Source: an uncultured Eubacteriales bacterium (lineage in GTDB: Bacteria; Bacillota; Clostridia; Oscillospirales; Acutalibacteraceae). From it: a stretch of 40,944 nt of DNA. The DNA lies in NCBI GenBank assembly GCA_934464585.1, contig CAKSJY010000011.1:1-40944 (forward strand), given 5' to 3'. A program made the position numbers and the translations under genes. This document shows, piece after piece, positions 1 through 10,116 of this stretch. Every line of letters starts with the position of its first letter. Position 1 is the first letter of the stretch. The notes below the pieces were generated by a model that was given only the letters and a program-made list of their open reading frames with translations, searched no databases and was not told where the DNA came from.

Positions 1-3000
1 CAAGTATAGGAAGCTATTCGTTGAGCTATTTGAGTTCTTCGATGATTTCTGAAATCACTTTACCGGATTCGGTTGAAAAGATAGGTGAATATGCATTCTC
101 ATATTCGTTACCTACAGTAATACTACCAAGTGATCTTTCGGTAATTGGAAATAATGCCTTTTCTAATTATGCAAATAAATCAATTTATTTGCCGGAAGAT
201 CTTACATATATTGGAGACAATGCATTCTCAGGGTCTAAATTAGAGACTATTACTATACCTGGAAATGTTACATATATAGGAAATGATGCTTTTTCAGATA
301 TTGATTCCTTGGAAGAGGCTTATTTAACTTATGATGAAGATCAAGTTAATCTGCTTTCGTCCTCAGCTATTCAATCAAGCTCATTTGGGAAAGACGATAG
401 TATAAAACTAGTTTTAGATGATGGTATTAAAAGTACATTCGATAAAAAATTCCCGTCTCTTTCGTCAAAGACAGTTGCATCTTTGGAGATGACAGGTTTA
501 AAAAATCAGTATAGTAAATCAACAACAAAATCAATTAAAGTAAAAACAAATCGTGATGATGAAAATGTAAAATTTGTATCTACATCTCCTTCTGTAGCTA
601 CGATAGATGACAATGGTGTAGTTAGCATTCTAGGTTCCGGAAAGTTTTCAATAGAGGCTAAAATTGATGGATCAGATAAATCATATGATACAGCGTATTT
701 TGGGCCCATAACAATTGAAAATGATAATGGATGCGGAGAATTTATGACATATAGTTTGCTTGAGGACAATACTGTTTTGGAGATTTCCGGTAGTGGGGAT
801 ATGGATGATTATTCATACAGCGACGATCCAGATGAATCAAATCCACCACCCTGGGAGCAGTATAAAGATACTATAACAAAAGTAGTATTTAAGCCTGAAG
901 GTGATAAGATAAATAAGATTGGTACATTTGCTTTTGCAGGGATTTCTAAGTTAAATGATGTAAAGATGGATGATACCATTACAGTAGTTGGTGAGTCGGC
1001 ATTTGAAAATTGTACAAGCTTAACTTCAGTTAAAATTCCGGATATGACAAAAACTATAGAGCCTAATACTTTTTCAGGGTGTACATCTCTGAAAACAGTT
1101 GAAATACCGGATAAGGTTATAACAGTTGGTAATTCCTCATTTAAAAATTGTACTAATCTTGTAACGGTAGATTTCCTTGATCCGATTAATGCCGCGTCAA
1201 CAGATTCAAAGATTATCGATGAATCTGCCTTTGAAAATTGCAAAAGTTTAGTTACGATAAACTGTCCTAAAACAACGGAAACTATAGGTGCATATGCTTT
1301 TAAGGGCTGCTCTTCGTTGTCTGAATTTACGATGTTAAACATAGTTTCTATATATACGAGTGCCTTTGAAAATTGTTCATCTTTAAGTACAGTAAATATA
1401 CCTAAGACTACATCAATAATTGATAGCTTTGCATTTAAGGGTTGTATTTCACTGTCTAAAGTTGAATTTGCAGACGAGTCAGTGTTGAGCACGATAAATG
1501 AATCTGCTTTTGAAAATTGTAAAAATTTAGGTTCTATTTCTATCCCAAATACAGTGTTTACTTTAGGCGTCGCTTCTTTTAAAGATTGTGAGAATTTGAG
1601 CGAAGCAACTTTACCATTAACCATTTCATCAATACCTGAAGGTACTTTTGAAAACTGTAGTTCATTGGAAAAAATATCCTTACCATCTAGTGTTACGTCA
1701 ATTGGGAACTATTCATTTAAAAATTGTGCTTCGCTTTCTACGGTTGAACTTTCAGTACAGATTTCTCAAATAGGTGATTCCTCGTTTGAAAACTGCACAT
1801 CTTTGGGAACTATTTCTATGCCGGATACGGTTGGAACCTTAGGTAGTTCAGTATTTAAAGGATGTACATCATTATCGACAGCTAACATTCCAAATTTGAT
1901 TACATCTATACCTGCCTCTACCTTTGAAAATTGTACATCACTGATTGATATATTAATACCAAGTAATGTTGTTACGATTGAAGAGCTTTCATTTAGTAGA
2001 TGTACAAGTTTGACATCTATATCCTTGCCTGTAGGAGTAAAAACAATAAAGACATCAGCATTTGCTGGTTGCGACGCTTTAGATGTAGTAAATATGGATC
2101 ATTCTCAAAATGAAATTGATGGATTATCGATAGACAGTACTGCATTTACTGAAAATGTTATGTTTGTAGTAAATGATGACTATACAAAAGATGCATTTAA
2201 TACTAAGTTTGATGGCGTGTATCGTGCAGTGTGTCAGATGAAGATTTCAGGTTTATATAGGGCTTCAGCTTATGTAAATATTCCAAATAGTGATCTTTTA
2301 AGTTATATATCCGGTGGTCAAGATGAGTTTGGAGTTGTTTTTGAGATTGATAACACTCAATTGGCACAAATCAATGGAAACGGTGATTTGGAACCACAAC
2401 ATGTAGGAGATATTGTAATTACCGCATACAGAGATTTAGGTGATGACAAAGAGATAAAGTCATACAATACATGTTCGATATCTGTAAAAATTATTCCAGG
2501 AAATATTACTGGTCTTTCAAAACCTTTTGATGATATAACCGGCATTGCAAATGGTGCAGAAAAAAGCGTTGAAGGTTTAAATTTACCTACATATGCGGAT
2601 GTGGTTATAGGTGAAACAGGTTTAGCATCAGTTGAAATTAATTGGGATGTCAGTACATTTGAATATGACCCTACTATCTTAGAATCTCAAACCTTTACAG
2701 TAACAGGTACTTTGCAGGAGACAGATGATATAAAGAATCCTAATTATATTACCGTACCGATAAGTGTAACAGTAGATGCTAAACCTCCGGAGCCAGAACC
2801 TGCACCTGATATTAACCCAGAACCAGAACCAGAACCGGAACCGAAATCGGAATCAGAATTGGAATCTAGTTCAGTTCCTGCTGTGGTATCGGAATCTAGT
2901 GTTGAACCAAGTGAAAGTAGTGCAGTTAGCGTTGAGTCGGTAAGTAGTTCGGAAGTTGTTTCAGATTATACAAGTTATGCAGAATTAGAAATAACTGGTG

Positions 3001-3086
3001 AGGGAGTACAAGTGACATTAATTATTGTAGCTGCTATATGTGCGTTGTCTGTAGTTACAATAATATTATTAAAAAAGAAAAAGTAA
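1..3086 (+). CDS. BspA-type leucine-rich-repeat surface protein, 5' end cut by window edge
   Basis: The reading frame is open from the first base (first complete codon at position 3), so the TTG at 21 is not the real start and the N-terminus lies outside the window. The visible ~1027 residues contain: a few LRR_5 repeats (consensus IGxxAFxxCxSLxxIxIPxSVTx), an Ig-like stretch, a CGEF...GSGDM...PPW segment at about 737-850, about 17 further 23-residue LRRs at about 910-2090, two Ig-like regions (the last resembling Big_4 bacterial Ig), a Glu/Pro-rich then Ser-rich stalk, and a C-terminal hydrophobic helix ending in KKKK. LEITG stands just before the helix where LPXTG would be expected. It parallels residues ~190-1003 of the next gene, 37 bp downstream, so the pair looks like a tandem duplication. 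This family is usually cell-surface and adhesive; the ligand is unknown. Confidence 0.9.
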   Translation, partial: SIGSYSLSYLSSSMISEITLPDSVEKIGEYAFSYSLPTVILPSDLSVIGNNAFSNYANKSIYLPEDLTYIGDNAFSGSKLETITIPGNVTYIGNDAFSDIDSLEEAYLTYDEDQVNLLSSSAIQSSSFGKDDSIKLVLDDGIKSTFDKKFPSLSSKTVASLEMTGLKNQYSKSTTKSIKVKTNRDDENVKFVSTSPSVATIDDNGVVSILGSGKFSIEAKIDGSDKSYDTAYFGPITIENDNGCGEFMTYSLLEDNTVLEISGSGDMDDYSYSDDPDESNPPPWEQYKDTITKVVFKPEGDKINKIGTFAFAGISKLNDVKMDDTITVVGESAFENCTSLTSVKIPDMTKTIEPNTFSGCTSLKTVEIPDKVITVGNSSFKNCTNLVTVDFLDPINAASTDSKIIDESAFENCKSLVTINCPKTTETIGAYAFKGCSSLSEFTMLNIVSIYTSAFENCSSLSTVNIPKTTSIIDSFAFKGCISLSKVEFADESVLSTINESAFENCKNLGSISIPNTVFTLGVASFKDCENLSEATLPLTISSIPEGTFENCSSLEKISLPSSVTSIGNYSFKNCASLSTVELSVQISQIGDSSFENCTSLGTISMPDTVGTLGSSVFKGCTSLSTANIPNLITSIPASTFENCTSLIDILIPSNVVTIEELSFSRCTSLTSISLPVGVKTIKTSAFAGCDALDVVNMDHSQNEIDGLSIDSTAFTENVMFVVNDDYTKDAFNTKFDGVYRAVCQMKISGLYRASAYVNIPNSDLLSYISGGQDEFGVVFEIDNTQLAQINGNGDLEPQHVGDIVITAYRDLGDDKEIKSYNTCSISVKIIPGNITGLSKPFDDITGIANGAEKSVEGLNLPTYADVVIGETGLASVEINWDVSTFEYDPTILESQTFTVTGTLQETDDIKNPNYITVPISVTVDAKPPEPEPAPDINPEPEPEPEPKSESELESSSVPAVVSESSVEPSESSAVSVESVSSSEVVSDYTSYAELEITGEGVQVTLIIVAAICALSVVTIILLKKKK

Positions 3087-3123
3087 TAATATGCAATATT
3101 CTAAATTGAATTGAGGGATTGCA

Positions 3124-6100
3124 ATGTTAAGTTTAAGGAGTAGATATTTAAGAAAAGTTCGTTTAAAGAGAAGATTTATTAAAACATCATTGGTGCTTTT
3201 GATTATGACTTTACTTGTAGGAGTATCATTTGCTAGTGGGCTTATTAGTTTAGCTATGGGTGAATCTGGAAAATGTGGTGAAAACCTTAGTTGGTCAATG
3301 GTACCTGTAGATGTCGGAAAAGGTGGTACATGGCTATACATTACGGGAAATGGTGATATGTATGATTATTCGAATGCCTCGGAAGTCCCTTGGATGCAAT
3401 ATAAAAATAATATAGATGGCCTTCAGTTAAGTACAGAGATGACTAGTATAGGGGACTATGCATTTGTTAATTTTGATAAACAACATGTTTTAAGTATACC
3501 TGTTCCAGATGGTGTTACAAGAATAGGAAAACACTCACTTGAAAATGTGACTTCTGAATTATCTATGCCGGATAGTGTAGTAGAAATTGATTCTTATGCG
3601 TTTGCAGCATCCTCATTTAATAGTTCAAAATTGCCCGCTGGTCTTCAATTTATAGGTGATTATGCATTTCAGGGTACAGGTATTTCTTCCTTAACAATGC
3701 CAAGCGGTGTTACACATATAGGAGAATATGCCTTTGGGAATTGCGACTCATTAGATGAAATATATTTTAACTATACTGTTGATCAGGTTAATAGTTTAGA
3801 CTCGAATTCAATTTCTAGTACCTCGTTTGGAGATAATAGCAATCTAAAACTTATTTTCAATGATAATTATGCTAAAACAGCATTTGATACTAAGTTTCCG
3901 GATCTTTCGTCTAAAACTGTTTCACAACTTAAAATAACGGGATTAAAAGATACATATTCGTTGGGGTCAACAGAAATAATACAAGTCCAAAGCAATCGTC
4001 CCGGTGAAGTTATTAATTATACTATAGATAACAATAATGTTGCATCTATAAATAATGATGGTATTATCACTATTTTAAGTTCCGGAAATTTTTCTGTAGT
4101 AGCTAAAGTTGAGGGCTCAGATAAACCGTATGATAAAGCAAACTTTGGCCCTATAACGGTTACAAGCCCTGGTAAGTGTGGAGATTATTTGAATTTCACT
4201 TTGTCTTCAGATAACACTGTTTTAACTATTTTCGGTAATGGGGATATGTATAACTATTCCTATGATGATTATCATACAGAGCCGAATCCACCTCTCTGGG
4301 CAGAATATAAAGATACTATAACTAAAATAGAAATTAATGCTCAAAATGGTGATATAAATAATATAGGTTCCTATGCATTTTCAGAATTTTCAAAATTAAA
4401 TGAAGTTAATATGGGTGGGACAATTAAAAGAATTGGTAATAATGCATTTGAAAATTGTACTTCTCTAGCAAGTATAGAAAATTCAAATTCTGTTACGATG
4501 ATAGATAATAGTGCATTCTATATGTGCAAGAGTCTAAGCCAAATATCTATTCCTTCTTCAGTAATATCAATAGGTGATTTTGCATTTGAGGGTTGCACGT
4601 CTTTTACAAATATAGAGCTCCCAAGTTCTGTTAAAACTATAGGAAAATATGCATTTTATGAATGTGAAGGTTTAAGTACGATTTCTATCCCAACTTCGGT
4701 TACATCTATAGGTAACGCTGCGTTTGCCCATTGTTATTCCTTAACAAGTATAGAACTTCCAAGTTCAATTACAATAATAGGAAACAGTACGTTCGAAAAG
4801 TGTACAAATTTAAGTCAAATTTCTATTCCAACCTCGGTTACATCTATAGGTAACTCTGCATTTGAGAATTGCACATCTTTAGCAAATATAGAACTCCCAA
4901 CCTCAATTACAGCGATAGGCAATAGTGCATTTAAGGGATGTACGGTTTTAAGTGGAATATCTGTTCCAAATTCAGTTACATCAATAGGTGATAATGCATT
5001 TGAAAATTGCACATCTTTAGTAAATATAGAACTTCCAACTTCAATTACGGCGATAGGTAATAGTACTTTTAAAGGATGCACAGTTTTAAGTAGAGTATCT
5101 ATACCATCATCAGTTACATCAATAGGTGATAATGCATTTGAAAATTGCACATCTTTAGTAAATATAGAACTTCCAAATTCAATTACAACAATAGGAAATA
5201 GCTCATTCAAAGAATGCACAGTTTTAAGTAGAGTATCTATACCATCATCAATTACATCAATAGGTGATAATGCATTTGAAAATTGCACCTCTTTATTAAA
5301 TATAGAGATTCCAAACTCAACTGCAACGATAGGAAATAGTGCATTTAAAGGATGTACAGGTTTAAGTAAAGTATCTATACCATCGTCAGCCACCTTGATA
5401 GGTGATTCTGCATTTGTAAACTGCACATCGCTTAAAGTTCTTATATTAGAGCATAGTGCTGATGATATAGCTAATCTTAATATAGGAAGTCTTGCTATTG
5501 AAGCAAATACTAAAATTATAGTTTTAAATCTTGATGCACAAAATGCTTTTAATACTAAGTTTCAGGGATTATATTCATCAATATGTCAAATGCAAATTTC
5601 CGGCATTAACGGAGTATATGCTACAAAAGTGATATCTAATGAAGAACTAAAATCGTATGTTTTAGGTGGAGATTTATCACTGAATATATACTTTAAAACA
5701 GATGCTCCTGAAATAGCGAGGTTTGACGATGAAAATAATTTAGTTATATATCATATAGGAAAATTTAATTTAACAGCATATAGGTCTGAAAATAAAGAAT
5801 CTACACCGGAGTTTTATAATACTGCATCAATTGAGATAACAACTGAGACCGGAAAAGTTACAGATCTTGCCCAAGAATTGCAGGATATAACTAATATTGA
5901 AAATGGTTCAGAAAAAAGTGTCGAAGGGTTGAAACTACCGACGGAAATGCAAGTAGTTATAAACAATGAATCAGTTAGTACAATGCCGATTAATTGGGAT
6001 TTAGATAATTGTACATATGATCCGTCATTAAGCTCAAAGCAAACATTTAAGGTTGAGGGTGTAATTGCAGAAAATAGTGATATAAAGAATCCGGATAAGG

Positions 6101-8508
6101 TTTCTGTATCTGTGAATGTAACGGTTAATGAATTGGATCCGGGTCCAAACCCTCCGCCGGATCCAGATCCTGACCCGGGACCTGATCCTCCGCCTGACCC
6201 GATTATAAGCTCAGGTAAATGTGGAGATTATTTGAATTATAATCTTTATTCGGGGAATTTCGTTTTAAATATTTATGGTAGTGGGGATATGTATGATTAT
6301 TCCTATAGTGATGACTCGAATGTATCAAACTTACCTCCTTGGGAAAAATATAAAAGAGATATAACCAAAGTAGAATTTAATTCTCAAAATGGTGATATAA
6401 GCAGAATAGGTGACTTTGCATTTTCAGGATTTTCAAAATTGAACGAAGTAAATATGCCCGAAACTATTAGGACAATAGGAGATTTTGCATTTGAAGATTG
6501 TACCTCTTTAGCAAATATAGAGCTTTCAAATTCAGTTATAACGATAGGAAATAGCACATTCAAGGGATGTACAAGTTTAAGCACAATATCTGTTCCAAAT
6601 TCAGTTACATCGATAGGAGATTCCACATTTGAAAGTTGTACGTCTTTAGCAAATATAGAACTCTCAACTTCGCTTGCGACTATAGGAAACAGTGCATTTA
6701 AAGGATGTACAAGTCTAAGTACAATATCTGTTCCAAGTTCAGTTACATCGATAGGAGATTCCACATTTGAAGATTGCACGTCTTTAACAAATATAGAACT
6801 CTCAACTTCTCTTGTGACTATAGGAAACAGTGCATTTAAAGGATGCACAAGTTTAAGTACAATATCTGTTCCAAATTCAGTTACATCGATAGGGGATTAC
6901 ACATTTGAAGGTTGCACGTCTTTAACAAATATAGAGTTTCCAACTTCTCTTGTGACTATAGGAAACAGTGCATTTAAAGGATGCACAAGTTTAAGCACAA
7001 TATCTGTTCCAAATTCAGTTACATCGATAGGAGATTCCACATTTGAAGGTTGCGCGTCTTTGGCGAACATAGAACTTCCTAATTCAATTACAACAATAGA
7101 AAATGGTATATTCAAAGGGTGTACAGCTTTGAGAGGAATATCTATTCCAGTTTCGGTTACATCGATAGGAGACTCTACATTTGAGAATTGTACGTCTTTA
7201 TCAAATATAGAACTTCCAAAATCAATTACAGCGGTAGGCAATAGTACATTCAGAAGATGTACGAGTCTAAGTACAATATCCATACCGTCTTCGGTTAGAT
7301 CAATAGGGGACTTTGCTTTTGGGGATTGTGCATCACTTGACTTTCTTACACTAGAACATAATGCTTATAATATAGCAAATCTTAATATAGGAAATCTTGC
7401 TATTGATGAAAATACAAAAATCATGGTTGTTAATCCAGATGTACAAAATACCTTTAATTCTAAATTTCAGGGATTATACTCATCAGTATGTCAAATGCAA
7501 ATTTCAGGTATTAGTGAGGTGCATGCTGCAGAAGTGATATCTAGTGAAAAGTTAAAGTCTTATGCTCTAGGAGGAGATTTATCATTAAATATATATTTTA
7601 AGATTGATACTTCTGAAATAGCAGAATTTAACGATGAAAATAATTTAGTTATATATCATATAGGAAAATTTAATTTAACAGCATATAGAGCTGAAAATGA
7701 AGAATCTATACCTGAATCTTATAACACTGCATCAATTGAGTTGACGGTTGAACCAGGGGAAATTACAGCACTTGCTCAAGAATTACAGGATATAACTAAT
7801 ATTGCAAATGGTGCAGAAAAAAGTGTTGAAGGATTAAATTTACCTACAGAAATACAGGTAGTTATAAATAATGAATTTGTTAGCCCAATGCCAATTAATT
7901 GGAATTTAGAGGGTTGTGTATATGATCCATCATTAAGCTCAAAACAAACATTTAAAGTTGAAGGAATAATTGCAGAAAGTAATGATATAAAAAATCCAGA
8001 TAAGATTTCTGCAACTGTAAACGTAACCGTTAATGGAATAGATCCGGGTCCTACACCTCCACCAGACCCAAGTCCTGGTCCTGATCCAGGTCCGGGACCA
8101 GATCCTTCACCAAATCCGGAGCCATATCCAATTCCTAGTCCGGCTCCACAATCTAATACAAATTCTACATCGGATACAAGTATAACCTATCGGTCATATC
8201 TAAGTGCTGCATCAACATCAGGTTCTATATCTCAACTAAATCCAAACTCCACAAAGGATTCAGATTCGGATTCCCAGACGGATATGGACTCTGAGTCAGA
8301 TTTAAATACAAGTTCAAGTTATGATTCAAATTTAAGTTATGATGAAAAGGATTCGAAAAATGAGTCTTCTAATCGTGAAGATAATGTAAGCACAGATTCG
8401 CAGAATACAGGTACACAACCTCAAATGCTTTTATCAATAATATCTGTGACATATTTAGTAATTGGATCATTTTTGCTTGCATTAAGAGGAAAAAGATTAA
8501 AAAAATAA
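3124..8508 (+). CDS. Giant BspA-type leucine-rich-repeat surface protein with duplicated module (1794 aa)
   Basis: ATG start with a GAGGG Shine-Dalgarno site ten bases upstream. The first ~49 residues hold a basic stretch and a hydrophobic helix, consistent with a signal peptide or membrane anchor. Three GKCG...GxGDMYxY...PW segments begin at residues 49, 350 and 1031. The second and third each open a large module: 16 then 14 LRR_5 repeats of 23 residues, an Ig-like region, a Big_4-like region (about 915-1003 and 1550-1638) and a Pro/Asp/Gly-rich linker (1005-1027 and 1640-1676). A Ser/Asp/Asn-rich stalk (to ~1765) leads to a hydrophobic helix and the basic tail RGKRLKK. QNTG precedes the helix, with no canonical LPXTG. 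Within the LRR blocks the DNA repeats every 138 bp (two LRRs) with few changes. It is probably co-transcribed with the paralogue upstream. A surface adhesin role is inferred from the family only. Confidence 0.93.
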   Translation: MLSLRSRYLRKVRLKRRFIKTSLVLLIMTLLVGVSFASGLISLAMGESGKCGENLSWSMVPVDVGKGGTWLYITGNGDMYDYSNASEVPWMQYKNNIDGLQLSTEMTSIGDYAFVNFDKQHVLSIPVPDGVTRIGKHSLENVTSELSMPDSVVEIDSYAFAASSFNSSKLPAGLQFIGDYAFQGTGISSLTMPSGVTHIGEYAFGNCDSLDEIYFNYTVDQVNSLDSNSISSTSFGDNSNLKLIFNDNYAKTAFDTKFPDLSSKTVSQLKITGLKDTYSLGSTEIIQVQSNRPGEVINYTIDNNNVASINNDGIITILSSGNFSVVAKVEGSDKPYDKANFGPITVTSPGKCGDYLNFTLSSDNTVLTIFGNGDMYNYSYDDYHTEPNPPLWAEYKDTITKIEINAQNGDINNIGSYAFSEFSKLNEVNMGGTIKRIGNNAFENCTSLASIENSNSVTMIDNSAFYMCKSLSQISIPSSVISIGDFAFEGCTSFTNIELPSSVKTIGKYAFYECEGLSTISIPTSVTSIGNAAFAHCYSLTSIELPSSITIIGNSTFEKCTNLSQISIPTSVTSIGNSAFENCTSLANIELPTSITAIGNSAFKGCTVLSGISVPNSVTSIGDNAFENCTSLVNIELPTSITAIGNSTFKGCTVLSRVSIPSSVTSIGDNAFENCTSLVNIELPNSITTIGNSSFKECTVLSRVSIPSSITSIGDNAFENCTSLLNIEIPNSTATIGNSAFKGCTGLSKVSIPSSATLIGDSAFVNCTSLKVLILEHSADDIANLNIGSLAIEANTKIIVLNLDAQNAFNTKFQGLYSSICQMQISGINGVYATKVISNEELKSYVLGGDLSLNIYFKTDAPEIARFDDENNLVIYHIGKFNLTAYRSENKESTPEFYNTASIEITTETGKVTDLAQELQDITNIENGSEKSVEGLKLPTEMQVVINNESVSTMPINWDLDNCTYDPSLSSKQTFKVEGVIAENSDIKNPDKVSVSVNVTVNELDPGPNPPPDPDPDPGPDPPPDPIISSGKCGDYLNYNLYSGNFVLNIYGSGDMYDYSYSDDSNVSNLPPWEKYKRDITKVEFNSQNGDISRIGDFAFSGFSKLNEVNMPETIRTIGDFAFEDCTSLANIELSNSVITIGNSTFKGCTSLSTISVPNSVTSIGDSTFESCTSLANIELSTSLATIGNSAFKGCTSLSTISVPSSVTSIGDSTFEDCTSLTNIELSTSLVTIGNSAFKGCTSLSTISVPNSVTSIGDYTFEGCTSLTNIEFPTSLVTIGNSAFKGCTSLSTISVPNSVTSIGDSTFEGCASLANIELPNSITTIENGIFKGCTALRGISIPVSVTSIGDSTFENCTSLSNIELPKSITAVGNSTFRRCTSLSTISIPSSVRSIGDFAFGDCASLDFLTLEHNAYNIANLNIGNLAIDENTKIMVVNPDVQNTFNSKFQGLYSSVCQMQISGISEVHAAEVISSEKLKSYALGGDLSLNIYFKIDTSEIAEFNDENNLVIYHIGKFNLTAYRAENEESIPESYNTASIELTVEPGEITALAQELQDITNIANGAEKSVEGLNLPTEIQVVINNEFVSPMPINWNLEGCVYDPSLSSKQTFKVEGIIAESNDIKNPDKISATVNVTVNGIDPGPTPPPDPSPGPDPGPGPDPSPNPEPYPIPSPAPQSNTNSTSDTSITYRSYLSAASTSGSISQLNPNSTKDSDSDSQTDMDSESDLNTSSSYDSNLSYDEKDSKNESSNREDNVSTDSQNTGTQPQMLLSIISVTYLVIGSFLLALRGKRLKK

Positions 8509-8516
8509 TATGATAT

Positions 8517-8550
8517 AAAATCCCGCAAGATTACAAGCTTGCGGGATTTT
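8517..8550 (+). terminator. Rho-independent terminator after the LRR genes
   Basis: A perfect 13-bp stem (AAAATCCCGCAAG paired with its complement at 8538-8550) with an 8-base loop ends in a TTTT run nine bases after the LRR stop codon. It separates the surface-protein genes from purB. Confidence 0.9.
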
Positions 8551-8567
8551 GCATAAAAATGTATAAT
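8539..8567 (+). promoter_or_regulatory. Possible sigma-A promoter for purB
   Basis: A consensus TATAAT at 8562-8567 lies 17 bp after TTGCGG at 8539-8544. The -10 is perfect but the -35 is weak and overlaps the 3' arm of the preceding terminator. Position alone supports it: it sits between a terminator and a gene start. Confidence 0.35.
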
Positions 8568-8605
8568 AGAACCGGTTATTTATAAATAAATTAGGAGGAA
8601 TAAAT

Positions 8606-10036
8606 TTGAAAAATAATTATGAATCACCACTTTCATCAAGATATGCAAGCAAGGAAATGCAATATATATTTTCCCAAGATATGAAATTTAAAACATGGAG
8701 AAAACTTTGGATAGCTTTAGCAGAAACAGAAAAAGAATTGGGACTTGATATAAAACAGGATCAAATTGATGAAATGAAAAGGCATCAAAATGATATAAAT
8801 TATGATGTTGCAAATGAGCGAGAAAAGCAAGTAAAACATGATGTAATGGCTCATGTATATGCATTTGGCGTTCAGTGCCCAAAGGCTAAGCCTATAATCC
8901 ACCTTGGTGCAACTTCATGTTTTGTTGGTGATAATACAGATATAATAATAATGCATAAGGGATTAAAACTAATAAAATCAAGGCTTGTTTCACTAATAAA
9001 CATTGTGCGAAACTTTGCTATTAAATATAAGGGACTTCCGACATTAGCATTTACTCATTTTCAGCCGGCACAGCCTACTACAGTTGGAAAAAGAGCTACT
9101 TTATGGATGCAAGATCTTCTTATGGACTTAGAGGACATAGAATATCAGCTTTCAAAGGCTAAGTTATTAGGCTCAAAAGGTACTACCGGTACACAGGCCA
9201 GTTTTTTAGAGCTCTTTTCAGGAGATTATGAGAAGGTAAAACAAGCTGACAAAAAAATAGCTATGAAAATGGGATATAATAATTGCTTTGCTGTTTCTGG
9301 ACAAACATATACAAGAAAACTTGATAGCCAAATTTTATCGGTATTAAGTTCAATAGCACAAAGTGCAGCAAAATTTTCTAATGATATAAGATTATTACAA
9401 CATTTAAAAGAGATAGAGGAGCCATTTGGGAGTAAGCAAATAGGCTCATCAGCTATGGCTTATAAAAGAAACCCTATGAAAAGTGAGAGGTTGGCGTCAC
9501 TTGCAAGATATGTAATAACAGCAGCGCTAAACCCGGCAATAACTGAATCAACACAATGGTTTGAACGTACATTAGATGATTCGGCAAACAAGAGGATTTG
9601 TATTCCAGAGGCGTTCTTAGCCGTTGATGCTTGCTTAAACCTTTATAGTAATATTGTAGATGGATTAATTGTTTATCCATGTGTTATAAATGAGCATTTA
9701 AAAAGGGAACTTCCGTTTATGATGACAGAAAATATAATGATGGATTGCGTAAAAAAGGGTGCAGATAGGCAAGAGCTACATGAGAGAATAAGAGTACATT
9801 CTATGGAAGCCTCCCGTATGGTAAAAGAATTTGGGAAAGAAAACGATCTTTTAGAGAGAATTGCCGCTGACAGTTGTTTTGGTATTACATTAGAAGAGCT
9901 TAATGAGCTTCTTCTACCTGAGAAATATATAGGATGTAGCGAGATGCAGACAGATGATTTTATAAGGAATAATGTCGATCCAATATTAGAAGCTAATAAG
10001 GATATTATGATAAATCAATCAGAAACTTTTGTATAA
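8606..10036 (+). CDS. purB: Adenylosuccinate lyase
   Basis: This cytoplasmic enzyme of the fumarase/aspartase superfamily removes fumarate from SAICAR and from adenylosuccinate, serving both IMP and AMP synthesis. The 476-residue length is normal. The superfamily signature is clear at residues ~280-290 (GSSAMAYKRNP, containing the mobile-loop serine), and a substrate-binding GATS motif follows PIIHL near residue 95. The start is TTG at 8606, chosen because AGGAGG sits seven bases upstream and MKNNYESPLSSRY matches the usual N-terminus. It precedes purA in the same direction with a 158-bp gap, so the two enzymes that convert IMP to AMP are neighbours. Confidence 0.97.
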   Translation: MKNNYESPLSSRYASKEMQYIFSQDMKFKTWRKLWIALAETEKELGLDIKQDQIDEMKRHQNDINYDVANEREKQVKHDVMAHVYAFGVQCPKAKPIIHLGATSCFVGDNTDIIIMHKGLKLIKSRLVSLINIVRNFAIKYKGLPTLAFTHFQPAQPTTVGKRATLWMQDLLMDLEDIEYQLSKAKLLGSKGTTGTQASFLELFSGDYEKVKQADKKIAMKMGYNNCFAVSGQTYTRKLDSQILSVLSSIAQSAAKFSNDIRLLQHLKEIEEPFGSKQIGSSAMAYKRNPMKSERLASLARYVITAALNPAITESTQWFERTLDDSANKRICIPEAFLAVDACLNLYSNIVDGLIVYPCVINEHLKRELPFMMTENIMMDCVKKGADRQELHERIRVHSMEASRMVKEFGKENDLLERIAADSCFGITLEELNELLLPEKYIGCSEMQTDDFIRNNVDPILEANKDIMINQSETFV

Positions 10037-10116
10037 TATTTATAATGTTAAGTGCATATTCAATTAAAAATATTTAGATTATGACAGTTTTTGAAAATAT
10101 ACTTTGTAATTTGTCG

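Noticed and set aside
21..23. TTG at 21 as the start of the first LRR gene
   Set aside because: The frame is open upstream to the window edge, encodes a normal LRR repeat (SIGSYS...), and no ribosome-binding site precedes 21. The gene is truncated by the window.
4815..5426. Long minus-strand ORFs inside the LRR gene (also 809-1624, 6384-6848, 6897-7283)
   Set aside because: They are antisense to the repeat arrays and stay open only because the repeats lack stops in that frame. Their products are mirror repeats, with no ribosome-binding site or domain.
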